From Calditrichota bacterium (GTDB taxonomy: Bacteria > Zixibacteria > MSB-5A5 > GN15 > FEB-12), in assembly GCA_008501655.1 (NCBI GenBank), contig QQUK01000218.1, positions 1-9,186 on the forward strand: a stretch of DNA of 9,186 bases. Reading direction: 5' to 3'. The notes under the pieces were generated by a model. That model was given only the letters and a program-made list of their open reading frames with translations, did not search any database and was not told the DNA's origin. Below, piece by piece: positions 1 through 5,751 of this stretch. How positions within the stretch are numbered: the stretch's first letter is position 1; each line of letters opens with the position of its first letter. A program made the translations under genes and the position numbers.

Positions 1-305
1 ATATTCCATTTTCCGGTAAAATCATAGATAGATGTTGAAAGAGCCAGGGCGGAAACAGCTCTTGTTCCCATAGTCATTACAGCCTGAGAAAGGGTTGTAA
101 TCTCTCTGCCGGCACCAAAAAACGGTGAATTTACGATCCGAAGCATTTTCGCGGTTAAAGCGGGATCGCGGGAGATAACTGTTGCAAGATCACCGGCTGA
201 TGACTTTTCATCCCTGAGGACATTGAGTACTTCAGTCAATGTTTGTGGCAATGATGCCAGCTCTTTATGGTCATCTAAGATTTTATTAAATATATCTGTA
301 TTCAT
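1..305 (-). CDS. HDOD-domain protein, N-terminal part (cut by window edge)
   Basis: The frame opens at ATG 305-303 and runs off the left edge, giving 101 complete residues. It starts MNTDIFNKILDDHKELASLP and continues with a core typical of HDOD domains: LPQTLTEVL (about 19-27), DLATVISRDPALTAKMLRIVNS (about 39-60) and FFGAGREITTLSQAVMTMG (about 62-80). HDOD proteins are relatives of HD phosphohydrolases that usually lack the metal-binding HD residues. They act as cytoplasmic signalling or scaffold modules, often fused to receiver, GGDEF or GAF domains. Whether another domain follows cannot be seen. A Shine-Dalgarno sequence AGAGGAAC lies just upstream of the ATG. The gene begins 50 nt after the exonuclease stop with no terminator between them, so it is probably the last visible member of that operon. 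The family call is firm; the cellular role is unknown. Confidence 0.87.
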   Translation of the reverse strand, partial: MNTDIFNKILDDHKELASLPQTLTEVLNVLRDEKSSAGDLATVISRDPALTAKMLRIVNSPFFGAGREITTLSQAVMTMGTRAVSALALSTSIYDFTGKWN

Positions 306-355
306 CTGTTCCTCTATACAGATTATCGGTAGATTCAGATTTTATTTAACAGATT

Positions 356-1582
356 TTATTTGTCTGATATTTTTTCTATTTTACTAAAAAGACGGGATAT
401 ACGGTGGTGTAGAGCTGTTTTTTGTCTCTCAGAATCAGGGCAGTACATTTCTGCTTTTTGTGCATACTTTAATGAGCGGTGATTATCTTTTTGGTGATGT
501 TCGTAAAATTTGGAAAGTTCAATATTTGCAGTAAATGATTCTTTTGTTTCAAGCTCGGATATTTTTTCCCAGAGAGCTTTTGCCTTATTATAATCTTTTT
601 CTTTTTTATATATCAATGACTGGTACAACAGAATCTCAGGGGATATTTTTTCGGATTGATGGATGACTTTGAATATTTTTTTACTCTTTTCATTTTCCTG
701 TTTATTATAGAACAGTTTTGAAAGGGCATGGAGGTCGTCGATTTCTGAAAGTGTCTCCCCTTCACTTTGAAACACTTGAATCAATTCATACAATAGCAGA
801 TATAAAGAAAAGATGTCATACTTATTATGTTCAACCACCAAAGGCATCAATTCAAGAGAATCGGAATTGAGCCATTCAAAAAAAACTGAGGGTACTAAAT
901 AGCCGGGTATATCATCCTGCCGGTGAAAACCAAATATCTCTCTTTCTATATTCGTGAGTGAGCAATCTTTCAGGCGTTTTTTAAAAATACGCCTTGTTGA
1001 ATGTAAAAGGTCGATATGTCCTGCTAAAGGTATATTTCTGGTGACTCTGTTGATAATCATACGGTCTTTTACAAAAGGGAGATCAAACGATGCACCGTTA
1101 TAAGTAACGAGAACTTTGTCGGCAGTTAGTTCATCAAGGAGGTCCTCAAGCATAGCCGTTTCATCAGTATAATCGGCAAGGAGATATTGACGAACGACAA
1201 ATTCATTTTCAAATAGAGAGCCGCAGCCTATTAAAAAAGGTACTGCTCCGGAACCGGAGACACCGGTTGTCTCAATATCAAAAAAAAGAAGCTGGTTCGG
1301 ATCAAAGTGCATTTCATCTTTTTCTTTGGAGAATACGTCCATGAGAACCGTGTCAAGATTAAGCAGGACGGGTTTCGTTCCATAGGTTTCATTATCCTGT
1401 AAAGATGATTGAATCAGACAATATGAGCCTTCATCACGGCTGATAAGATCAGCATCGAGTGATTCGGCAAGGGTTTGATATCTTTTTGGGATTTTCGGAG
1501 TTACTTTAGGTGTTTCTGTCTGTTGCGATATAATCTGGTTACTAAATCTTGCAAGTTTATCTGTCAGGTTTTTCTTGGTCAT
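356..1582 (-). CDS. YprB/MrfB-type DEDDh 3'-5' exonuclease with TPR tail
   Basis: A 408-residue cytoplasmic protein with no signal peptide. It has an RNase H-like exonuclease fold: FDIETTG (Asp102, Glu104) is motif I, YNGASFDLPF (Asp167) is motif II, and HNKYD (His252, Asp256) is motif III. The H-x-x-x-D spacing places it in the DEDDh group. The C-terminal third (about 280-375) is helical with TPR-like units, for example SLIYKKEKDYNKAKALWEK. Length and domain order match Bacillus subtilis YprB (MrfB), a nuclease that works with the YprA/MrfA helicase in mitomycin C lesion repair. No mrfA homologue is present in this window, so that role is inferred from family only. The start ATG 1582-1580 lies inside the end of the HEAT gene (26-nt overlap) with no clear Shine-Dalgarno, so translation probably depends on coupling to the upstream gene. 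Its place in an operon with two secreted proteins is odd. Confidence 0.9.
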   Translation of the reverse strand: MTKKNLTDKLARFSNQIISQQTETPKVTPKIPKRYQTLAESLDADLISRDEGSYCLIQSSLQDNETYGTKPVLLNLDTVLMDVFSKEKDEMHFDPNQLLFFDIETTGVSGSGAVPFLIGCGSLFENEFVVRQYLLADYTDETAMLEDLLDELTADKVLVTYNGASFDLPFVKDRMIINRVTRNIPLAGHIDLLHSTRRIFKKRLKDCSLTNIEREIFGFHRQDDIPGYLVPSVFFEWLNSDSLELMPLVVEHNKYDIFSLYLLLYELIQVFQSEGETLSEIDDLHALSKLFYNKQENEKSKKIFKVIHQSEKISPEILLYQSLIYKKEKDYNKAKALWEKISELETKESFTANIELSKFYEHHQKDNHRSLKYAQKAEMYCPDSERQKTALHHRISRLFSKIEKISDK

Positions 1583-2492
1583 CGTATGAGTTTATCAGGG
1601 ATTCTATTTTCAGTAAAGATAACCTATCGGTGACGTTTTGTAAAATCACATTTCTGAATCCACAGAGATCTTTTGGATCGGCTGCTGTTAAGGCAAGCGA
1701 GGCTTTTTCCCGAAGATATAGGTTTGGTGAATCGATATGGTCATAAAGCAGATCTATTGCCCGGTCGGTTGCAAATCTTCCGAGTAGTTCACAGGAGAGG
1801 GCGCTGACAAATCGATTATCTGAAGTTATTGAGTCCGTAAGTTTTTCGATGACAAACGATGTATCAAATTTCAGGATAGATTCAAAAGCTGACATGCGGG
1901 CACCGTAAAAATCATCCCCAAGCTGATGAATCAACAGTGACAATGACTCAAGGATTTTCAGTTTGCCGGCTGAAACAGCAGCAGCTTTGCGAACCTGACC
2001 GATATCATCAGCAAAGCCGGAGATAACAGCATCATCGGCAATTTTATCACCGATATCGCCCAAAGCACCAATCGCCTGGTCCCGGACATGCCAGCGAGGG
2101 TGATTGATTATAGCAATCAGTGGCTGAACAGCCGAGGAATCTTTGATATCACCAAGAGCCCAGCAAACACGCTGAACGATAAGACCATTTGGATTTTGCA
2201 GAGATGTTATCAGATATGGGACAGCATCGGAACCGATTTTTTTGAGGATATTTATAATCGTTAACCGTTCGCGGGCAGATTTTGTATCGAGTTTGTTCAC
2301 CAGAAGGGGTACAGCCGGTGTTCCAAGCTCAGCTATTTTTTCAATTGCCGGGTCAACGAGGTCGCGGTATTTGAGTTCGCCGGAAGACGCTATGACAAAG
2401 AGGGAATCAACCTGTTTTTGTAATGCTGACTGAGCGGACAATGAAACTGAAAAGAGCAGAAAAGATAAAATAAATATGTTTACTTTTTTCAT
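1557..2492 (-). CDS. Secreted HEAT-repeat protein
   Basis: A 311-residue protein. Residues 1-20 (MKKVNIFILSFLLFSVSLSA) form a Sec signal peptide with a likely type I cleavage before QS, so the product should be periplasmic or exported. From about residue 40 to 265 it consists of HEAT (PBS-lyase-like) helical repeats. Examples are LGTPAVPLLVNKL, IGSDAVPYLITSLQN, VCWALGDIKDSSAVQPLIAII, and VRDQAIGALGDIGDK. Such arrays are protein-binding solenoids without catalytic activity. The start ATG 2492-2490 overlaps the stop of the upstream repeat protein as ATGA and has a Shine-Dalgarno AGAGGAG 5-6 nt before it, so the pair are translationally coupled and probably act together. Its 3' end overlaps the exonuclease by 26 nt. 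The HEAT assignment is confident; the partner is unknown, with the coupled secreted repeat protein the obvious candidate. Confidence 0.9.
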   Translation of the reverse strand: MKKVNIFILSFLLFSVSLSAQSALQKQVDSLFVIASSGELKYRDLVDPAIEKIAELGTPAVPLLVNKLDTKSARERLTIINILKKIGSDAVPYLITSLQNPNGLIVQRVCWALGDIKDSSAVQPLIAIINHPRWHVRDQAIGALGDIGDKIADDAVISGFADDIGQVRKAAAVSAGKLKILESLSLLIHQLGDDFYGARMSAFESILKFDTSFVIEKLTDSITSDNRFVSALSCELLGRFATDRAIDLLYDHIDSPNLYLREKASLALTAADPKDLCGFRNVILQNVTDRLSLLKIESLINSYDDQEKPDR

Positions 2493-4426
2493 TTTTTCTC
2501 CTCTGTACTATCGGGAGGGTTGAGCTCGATATCCATACCCCCGCCCCATTTCGAATTTGTCTTCCAATAATAATTATCTTTACCAAGTCCTTGATACTGG
2601 TCTTTACCACCTAAGTCGATAAACAGACCGATTGAACCGAAATCACGGCGAGGATTGCCGTAGCCTTGCGTATTTTTAGTGGAATGCACCGAATAGCGGT
2701 CATCCCCTTCGTTGTCGATTAAAACTCCGGTACCGTTTGCTGAACCGGCTCCCTGCGAGAGGTCGTAAGCGGTATAGGTATCATTTCCGTGACGGTCTAA
2801 AATCAGACCACAGGAGTAATCATGACCGACACCGTGCATGAGTCCTTTACCGAAATAGACATCGTTGCCGTAATCGTCAATCAGAGCTCCAAGGGTCATG
2901 TGAGTTCCACAACCTTGACCGTACTGGAAACAGTTGTAATAGTCATTTCCGGATGAATCATAGATAACGCCAAGCGACCACCAGTAACTTGCAGCCTGTG
3001 CAAATATATCTGAATAGTATGAGTCATTTCCTTCGATATCAACGATTGCTCCGATACCACCTGATGCATAGGGGCGAAGTCCGTAGCCGAATCCTTGCGA
3101 GAGTGAAAGATAATGGTCGTCGTAGCGGAGGATATCTTTGTATTTACCTCCGGCGTAGTATGAGTCGGCTCCTTTGATATCAAAAATTGCTCCATACCCT
3201 TCAATAAATCCAAATCCCTGAGAGTAGAGAGCAGCATCATAGATGTCTCTGCCGTCTTCGTCTATAAGTAGCCCAAGCCCGAATGAACCGGCACCCTGAA
3301 CATGGGTATCGCCGTTGTATCTATCAGAACCTTCGGCGTCATAGAGAATACCCATACCAAAGAAACCGGAACCGATAGAAAAAGATTTGGCGTCATAGCG
3401 ATCGTTGCCTGCGTAGTCCAGAAGAATACCTACCGAAAGACATCCGGACCCAAGGGTAAAATCAGATTGCGAACGGTAGGAGTCATTCCCGCTTAAGTCG
3501 ATAATAATGACGCCATGAGGATTGTCCGGGTCATATTCAAGGTCATAGATATCATCTCCGCCAAAATCGAGGATAAACTTATAATCACCGCTGTAATAAT
3601 CATTACCGGTTCCACCGATACGCCAGCCGGTCTGTTTGCCAAGATATGACTCGAAACTTATGTTGTCCGGCATGAACGGTACATCGGATATAATTTTCTC
3701 AGCTGTGACCGATTTTGAGCGAAGCTGCTGTCTGAGATTATATATCTCGACGGATAGTTCTTTAAGACAGTTGATGCCGGCATCAAGAATAGGGTCTTTG
3801 TCTATTTTATGTCCAAATTTTACAAACTCTTCAATGTAACCTTCTTCAACTTTTTCCAAAGAATCCATAGCTTCTACGGAGAGGAATTCATCCTCAACCC
3901 TTGAGACTAAAAGTTCTTTAAATTCATTGATCAGAAATTCTTTTTCCTGTTTGGAGAGTAAGGCAAGAGATTTATCAATTGATTTTGGGAAAATAACATC
4001 AATATACATAGCTGCTTTTGTTAACAGCTGATTTAATGAGCTGTTGAGATAATAGAGGTTATACATCTGCTGGATTTCTGAGATATCGGCGTAGTATGCT
4101 TGGGTACGTCCGGTATTGCCGGCTTTGTTCAAATCCTGAAAGAGATAGCCAGCCATAAGCTCCGGTTGTTTTTTTACATAGCTGTTTTTCAGTTTATCAA
4201 TATAGTCGATCATACCCAGAGGCTGGGTCATCAGATCGGAGACGACCTGAAGCCTGAATGAATCCGGTTCGGTATAATCGGGGCGGAATGAAATATCAGA
4301 CGGTTTTAAATTGAGATAATCCGTCAGATGTTCCAGTCCCAGCTGTTCCGGAGTTTTATCCGTATTCTGTTGGGCGGATACTGAGGTTAATAATACAGCA
4401 ATGAGTAGAATCGTTTTTTTCAGCAT
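2489..4426 (-). CDS. Secreted protein with about 13 G-N-D-x-Y repeats (period about 27 residues)
   Basis: With ATG 4426-4424 as start this is 645 residues; I do not recognise a named family. Residues 1-18 (MLKKTILLIAVLLTSVSA) are a Sec signal peptide followed by QQN. Residues 20-260 are mostly helical and charged with no repeat. From about 270 to 615 there is a tandem array carrying G-[NDSRAK]-D-x-Y at about 272, 290, 313, 340, 366, 392, 419, 466, 493, 520, 547, 574 and 607. A typical unit reads G-x-G-x-L-x-D-x-x-G-N-D-x-Y followed by Q-G-x-G. The regular period suggests a beta-solenoid, and the Asp/Gly-rich turns could bind calcium, but the unit is not the RTX nonapeptide. The same frame extends to TTG 4462-4460, but that triplet is the -35 box of the promoter and would spoil the signal peptide. 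The stop overlaps the HEAT gene start (ATGA). A cell-surface or periplasmic structural role is inference. Confidence 0.88.
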   Translation of the reverse strand: MLKKTILLIAVLLTSVSAQQNTDKTPEQLGLEHLTDYLNLKPSDISFRPDYTEPDSFRLQVVSDLMTQPLGMIDYIDKLKNSYVKKQPELMAGYLFQDLNKAGNTGRTQAYYADISEIQQMYNLYYLNSSLNQLLTKAAMYIDVIFPKSIDKSLALLSKQEKEFLINEFKELLVSRVEDEFLSVEAMDSLEKVEEGYIEEFVKFGHKIDKDPILDAGINCLKELSVEIYNLRQQLRSKSVTAEKIISDVPFMPDNISFESYLGKQTGWRIGGTGNDYYSGDYKFILDFGGDDIYDLEYDPDNPHGVIIIDLSGNDSYRSQSDFTLGSGCLSVGILLDYAGNDRYDAKSFSIGSGFFGMGILYDAEGSDRYNGDTHVQGAGSFGLGLLIDEDGRDIYDAALYSQGFGFIEGYGAIFDIKGADSYYAGGKYKDILRYDDHYLSLSQGFGYGLRPYASGGIGAIVDIEGNDSYYSDIFAQAASYWWSLGVIYDSSGNDYYNCFQYGQGCGTHMTLGALIDDYGNDVYFGKGLMHGVGHDYSCGLILDRHGNDTYTAYDLSQGAGSANGTGVLIDNEGDDRYSVHSTKNTQGYGNPRRDFGSIGLFIDLGGKDQYQGLGKDNYYWKTNSKWGGGMDIELNPPDSTEEKK

Positions 4427-4432
4427 AGTAAG

Positions 4433-4462
4433 AGTATAGAAAGTTATATGTTCCAAGGTCAA
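4433..4462 (-). promoter_or_regulatory. Sigma-70-type promoter of the repeat-protein operon
   Basis: Reading the minus strand, TTGACC (4462-4457) and TATACT (4438-4433) form a near-consensus -35/-10 pair with an 18-nt spacer. Only six nucleotides (CTTACT) separate the -10 box from ATG 4426. The expected transcription start is therefore at or within a base or two of the A of the start codon, and no Shine-Dalgarno precedes the ATG. This suggests a leaderless message for the first gene of the operon. Confidence 0.72.
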
Positions 4463-4513
4463 CTAATTTTGTTATATCTCTGTTATCGGTAAAATGATTT
4501 ATGAAAATGAGTT

Positions 4514-4600
4514 AAAAGATTCTCTGTCGAAACTCAAGAGTTTCGACCTACTCGGGAAAATTCTTTTGAGTAGGTCAGAAGTCTTGACTTCTGACATTTT
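4514..4600. repeat. BIME-like repeat, copy A (two opposed GTAG hairpins)
   Basis: An 87-nt element, repeated 159 nt downstream with 3 mismatches. The first hairpin (4526-4547) has arms GTCGAAACTC/GAGTTTCGAC around an AA loop and is followed directly by CTAC (4548-4551). The second (4574-4595) has arms GTCAGAAGTC/GACTTCTGAC around TT and is preceded directly by GTAG (4570-4573). The two GTAG heads therefore face each other across an 18-nt spacer, and CCTACTC/GAGTAGG can also pair. The layout matches an inverted REP pair (BIME). Confidence 0.85.
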
Positions 4601-4641
4601 CTGGTGTTTTAATTAAAAAACATACATAACTGTTCTGGTTC

Positions 4642-4666
4642 TGACAGGGCACTGCCCTGTCACTAC
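4642..4666 (-). repeat. GTAG-hairpin (REP-like) between the two BIME-like copies
   Basis: A hairpin with arms TGACAGGGC (4642-4650) and GCCCTGTCA (4654-4662) around ACT is followed immediately by CTAC (4663-4666). On the minus strand it reads GTAG and then the stem-loop. The stem sequence is unlike its neighbours, but the head and geometry are the same. Confidence 0.7.
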
Positions 4667-4672
4667 ACTTCA

Positions 4673-4759
4673 AAAAGATTCTCTGTCGAAACTCAAGAGT
4701 TTCGACCTACTCGGGATATTTCATTTGAGTAGGTCAGAAGTCTTGACTTCTGACATTTT
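4673..4759. repeat. BIME-like repeat, copy B
   Basis: The second copy of the 87-nt element, offset 159 nt from copy A. All three differences (4717, 4719, 4723) fall in the spacer between the two GTAG heads, so both hairpins (4685-4706 and 4733-4754), CTAC (4707-4710) and GTAG (4729-4732) are unchanged. This pattern fits recent duplication, or selection on the hairpins, or both. Confidence 0.85.
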
Positions 4760-4780
4760 ACTGGATTTGTTTTAATGCAT

Positions 4781-4807
4781 AAAAAAAGCCCGCCGAAGCG
4801 GGCTTTT
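4781..4807 (-). terminator. Intrinsic terminator of pilin 1
   Basis: It lies 20 nt after the pilin 1 stop. On the minus strand it has a GC-rich stem AAAAGCCCGC/GCGGGCTTTT closed by the very stable C(TTCG)G tetraloop, and it ends in a run of seven T. The plus strand also carries flanking A and T runs, so some bidirectional activity is possible. Confidence 0.92.
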
Positions 4808-4826
4808 AAAAAGATTTATGCTATCT

Positions 4827-5246
4827 TTATGCCGATACGTCGTTAGTTGTATTCAGCAAGTTACCGTTTTGGTCAATTGTCCAGACGTCATCGGTAGCAT
4901 CATCATCAAGGTTTGCAGTAGCTGTACAGGTGAAAGTGTTAGCAGCAGCAGCCATAGTATAAGAATATATAGCTGTCGACATTATTTCCACCCCAATAGC
5001 CGGGAATGAAGCATTAGCAGCTGCAGTTACACCGTCATCACCATAAGTATTGTTAGCCTGGCGATATGTACGCTGCATTGTATAAATCTGTTTGAGAAGC
5101 TGTTTTGCTTCTGACTGTTTTGATTTAGTTGTAGCCTGCATGAAACGCGGGATTGCGAGGGCAGCTAAGATACCGATGATAACAACAACGATCATCAATT
5201 CGATAAGTGTAAAACCTTTTTCGCGGTTATGGAACTTTGTAAACAT
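4827..5246 (-). CDS. Type IV major-pilin-like protein (pilin 1)
   Basis: A 139-residue prepilin. The leader MFTKFHNREKG ends at Gly11, the prepilin peptidase cuts before Phe12, and the mature protein (128 residues) begins FTLIELMIVVVIIGILAA. It carries Glu5 (Glu16 of the precursor), which is needed for assembly and N-methylation. The hydrophobic helix is followed by IPRFMQATTKSKQSEAKQLLKQIY, typical of PilA/PilE-like major pilins, then a variable alpha-beta globular part ending in FTCTATANLDDDATDDVWTI and a short tail. It has only one cysteine (in FTC). The start ATG 5246-5244 has a strong TAGGAGG Shine-Dalgarno. A sigma-54 promoter lies upstream and a C(TTCG)G terminator downstream, so it is a single-gene transcript. 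It is a paralogue of the gene at 5752-6174. A GspG-type pseudopilin is less likely, because the GspG calcium-site C-terminus is absent. Confidence 0.93.
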   Translation of the reverse strand: MFTKFHNREKGFTLIELMIVVVIIGILAALAIPRFMQATTKSKQSEAKQLLKQIYTMQRTYRQANNTYGDDGVTAAANASFPAIGVEIMSTAIYSYTMAAAANTFTCTATANLDDDATDDVWTIDQNGNLLNTTNDVSA

Positions 5247-5249
5247 TTG

Positions 5250-5264
5250 AACCTCCTACAGGTT
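5250..5264 (-). promoter_or_regulatory. Shine-Dalgarno of pilin 1 inside a small inverted repeat
   Basis: On the minus strand the ribosome binding site lies in AACCT-GTAGG-AGGTT, a 5-bp inverted repeat whose loop and 3' arm contain the GGAGG. Folding would partly hide the site. With only 5 bp in the stem the effect may be slight. Confidence 0.4.
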
Positions 5265-5321
5265 ATTTTAATAGTTCACGTTAATTGGTTTCAGTTTCAT
5301 TGTACATTTGCTATTACTATC

Positions 5322-5337
5322 GGCAAGTTCTATGCCT
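5322..5337 (-). promoter_or_regulatory. Sigma-54 promoter of pilin 1
   Basis: On the minus strand AGGCATAGAACTTGCC has GG and GC separated by exactly 10 nt and the elements GGCA...TTGC, close to the -24/-12 consensus TGGCAC-N5-TTGCW. Taking the C of GC (5323) as -12, transcription would start near 5311, giving a 5' leader of about 65 nt before ATG 5246. Pilin genes are classic targets of PilR with sigma-54, and a PilR-like gene lies upstream. Confidence 0.82.
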
Positions 5338-5508
5338 TTCATTCGTCCAACTTTTGAACAGAATATTCAAGGATTATTCAATGGAAATAGGTCATTTCAG
5401 GCGAAATTTCATAGTGTAGATTCTTTCCAATATTATTTTCATTTTTTTTCAATTTGTATCTGTTGTATTCTGCTAAGTCTATTGCGTTTTGCGAAAGTTA
5501 GTAAGGTA

Positions 5509-5531
5509 CATACTTCGACAAGCTCAGTATG
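5509..5531. repeat. Short inverted repeat with TTCGACAAGCTCAG core
   Basis: CATACT (5509-5514) and AGTATG (5526-5531) are complementary arms around an 11-nt centre. The core TTCGACAAGCTCAG is one I recall as a recurrent intergenic motif in unrelated bacterial genomes, which I cannot verify here. It lacks the GTAG/CTAC flank of the neighbouring hairpins, so it probably belongs to a different family. Confidence 0.5.
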
Positions 5532-5543
5532 ACTTATTATAGT

Positions 5544-5579
5544 TTGGCAGAACCGCTAAAGGGTTCTTCCCTACAGGTT
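5544..5579 (-). repeat. GTAG-hairpin (REP-like), unit 1 of 3
   Basis: The hairpin has arms GGCAGAACC (5546-5554) and GGTTCTTCC (5562-5570), one mismatch, around a 7-nt loop, and is followed by CTAC (5571-5574). The 36-nt block is repeated 77 nt downstream with 2 mismatches. Confidence 0.78.
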
Positions 5580-5581
5580 TT

Positions 5582-5607
5582 GTCAGGAGCCACGGCTCCT
5601 GACCTAC
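5582..5607 (-). repeat. GTAG-hairpin (REP-like), unit 2 of 3
   Basis: The hairpin has perfect arms GTCAGGAGCC (5582-5591) and GGCTCCTGAC (5594-5603) around AC, and is followed by CTAC (5604-5607). The geometry (10-bp arms, 2-nt loop) is the same as in the hairpins of the 87-nt repeats at 4514 and 4673. The stem is related to but different from GTCAGAAGTC there. Confidence 0.78.
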
Positions 5608-5620
5608 CTGTCTATCTTTA

Positions 5621-5656
5621 TTGGCAGAACCACTAAAGGGTTCTGCCCTACAGGTT
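5621..5656 (-). repeat. GTAG-hairpin (REP-like), unit 3 of 3
   Basis: The second copy of the 36-nt block at 5544. Its arms GGCAGAACC (5623-5631) and GGTTCTGCC (5639-5647) pair perfectly around ACTAAAG and are followed by CTAC (5648-5651). It differs from the first copy at one loop base and one arm base; the arm difference restores pairing here. Confidence 0.8.
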
Positions 5657-5691
5657 CTTTTAAGAGCTGACGTACCGGATTATTGCTAAAT

Positions 5692-5722
5692 AAAAAACCC
5701 GCCGGAGGTGGCGGGTTTTTTT
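5692..5722 (-). terminator. Intrinsic terminator of pilin 2
   Basis: It begins 29 nt after the pilin 2 stop. The stem is AAAAAACCCGCC/GGCGGGTTTTTT (5692-5703 with 5710-5721) around a 6-nt loop. The minus strand ends in six T. The symmetric A/T flanks also allow activity on the plus strand. Confidence 0.9.
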
Positions 5723-5751
5723 GAGGTATGAAAAAGGTAAAATGTAATCTC

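Larger units (their letters stand above)
4463..4826. other. Gene-free region filled by GTAG-hairpin repeats and a terminator
   Basis: This stretch of about 360 nt between pilin 1 and the repeat-protein operon has no credible gene. It contains two 87-nt direct repeats, a fifth hairpin between them, and the pilin 1 terminator. Each is described separately. The remaining sequence is AT-rich with no further signal that I can support. Confidence 0.8.
5247..5751. other. 505-nt gene-free region between the two pilin genes
   Basis: It contains, from left to right, the pilin 1 leader and sigma-54 promoter, an AT-rich tract with a T8 run (5442-5449), a short inverted repeat with the TTCGACAAGCTCAG motif, three tandem GTAG hairpins, and the pilin 2 terminator. 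The AT-rich tract upstream of the promoter could help DNA bending for enhancer contact. No open frame here looks coding. Confidence 0.75.

Noticed and set aside
2896..3240. 114-codon minus-strand frame inside the repeat-protein gene
   Set aside because: It is an alternative frame of tandem-repeat coding DNA and has no domain or start signal of its own.
2489..4426. RTX calcium-binding toxin or adhesin
   Set aside because: The repeat period is about 27 residues, not 9. GGxGxD tandem nonapeptides are absent, and the protein has an N-terminal Sec signal rather than a C-terminal type I secretion signal.
4427..4462. Extension of the repeat protein to TTG 4462 (12 extra residues)
   Set aside because: The TTG is part of a good -35 box, the extension precedes a clean Sec signal peptide that begins at ATG 4426, and there is no Shine-Dalgarno.
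4514..4759. CRISPR-like repeats
   Set aside because: There are only two 87-nt copies, with internal palindromes, a hairpin in the gap and no set of equal spacers or cas genes.
5308..5532. 74-codon plus-strand open frame between the pilin genes
   Set aside because: It runs antisense through the pilin 1 sigma-54 promoter and an AT-rich tract, has no Shine-Dalgarno, and has a low-complexity Phe/Cys/Ile-rich translation.
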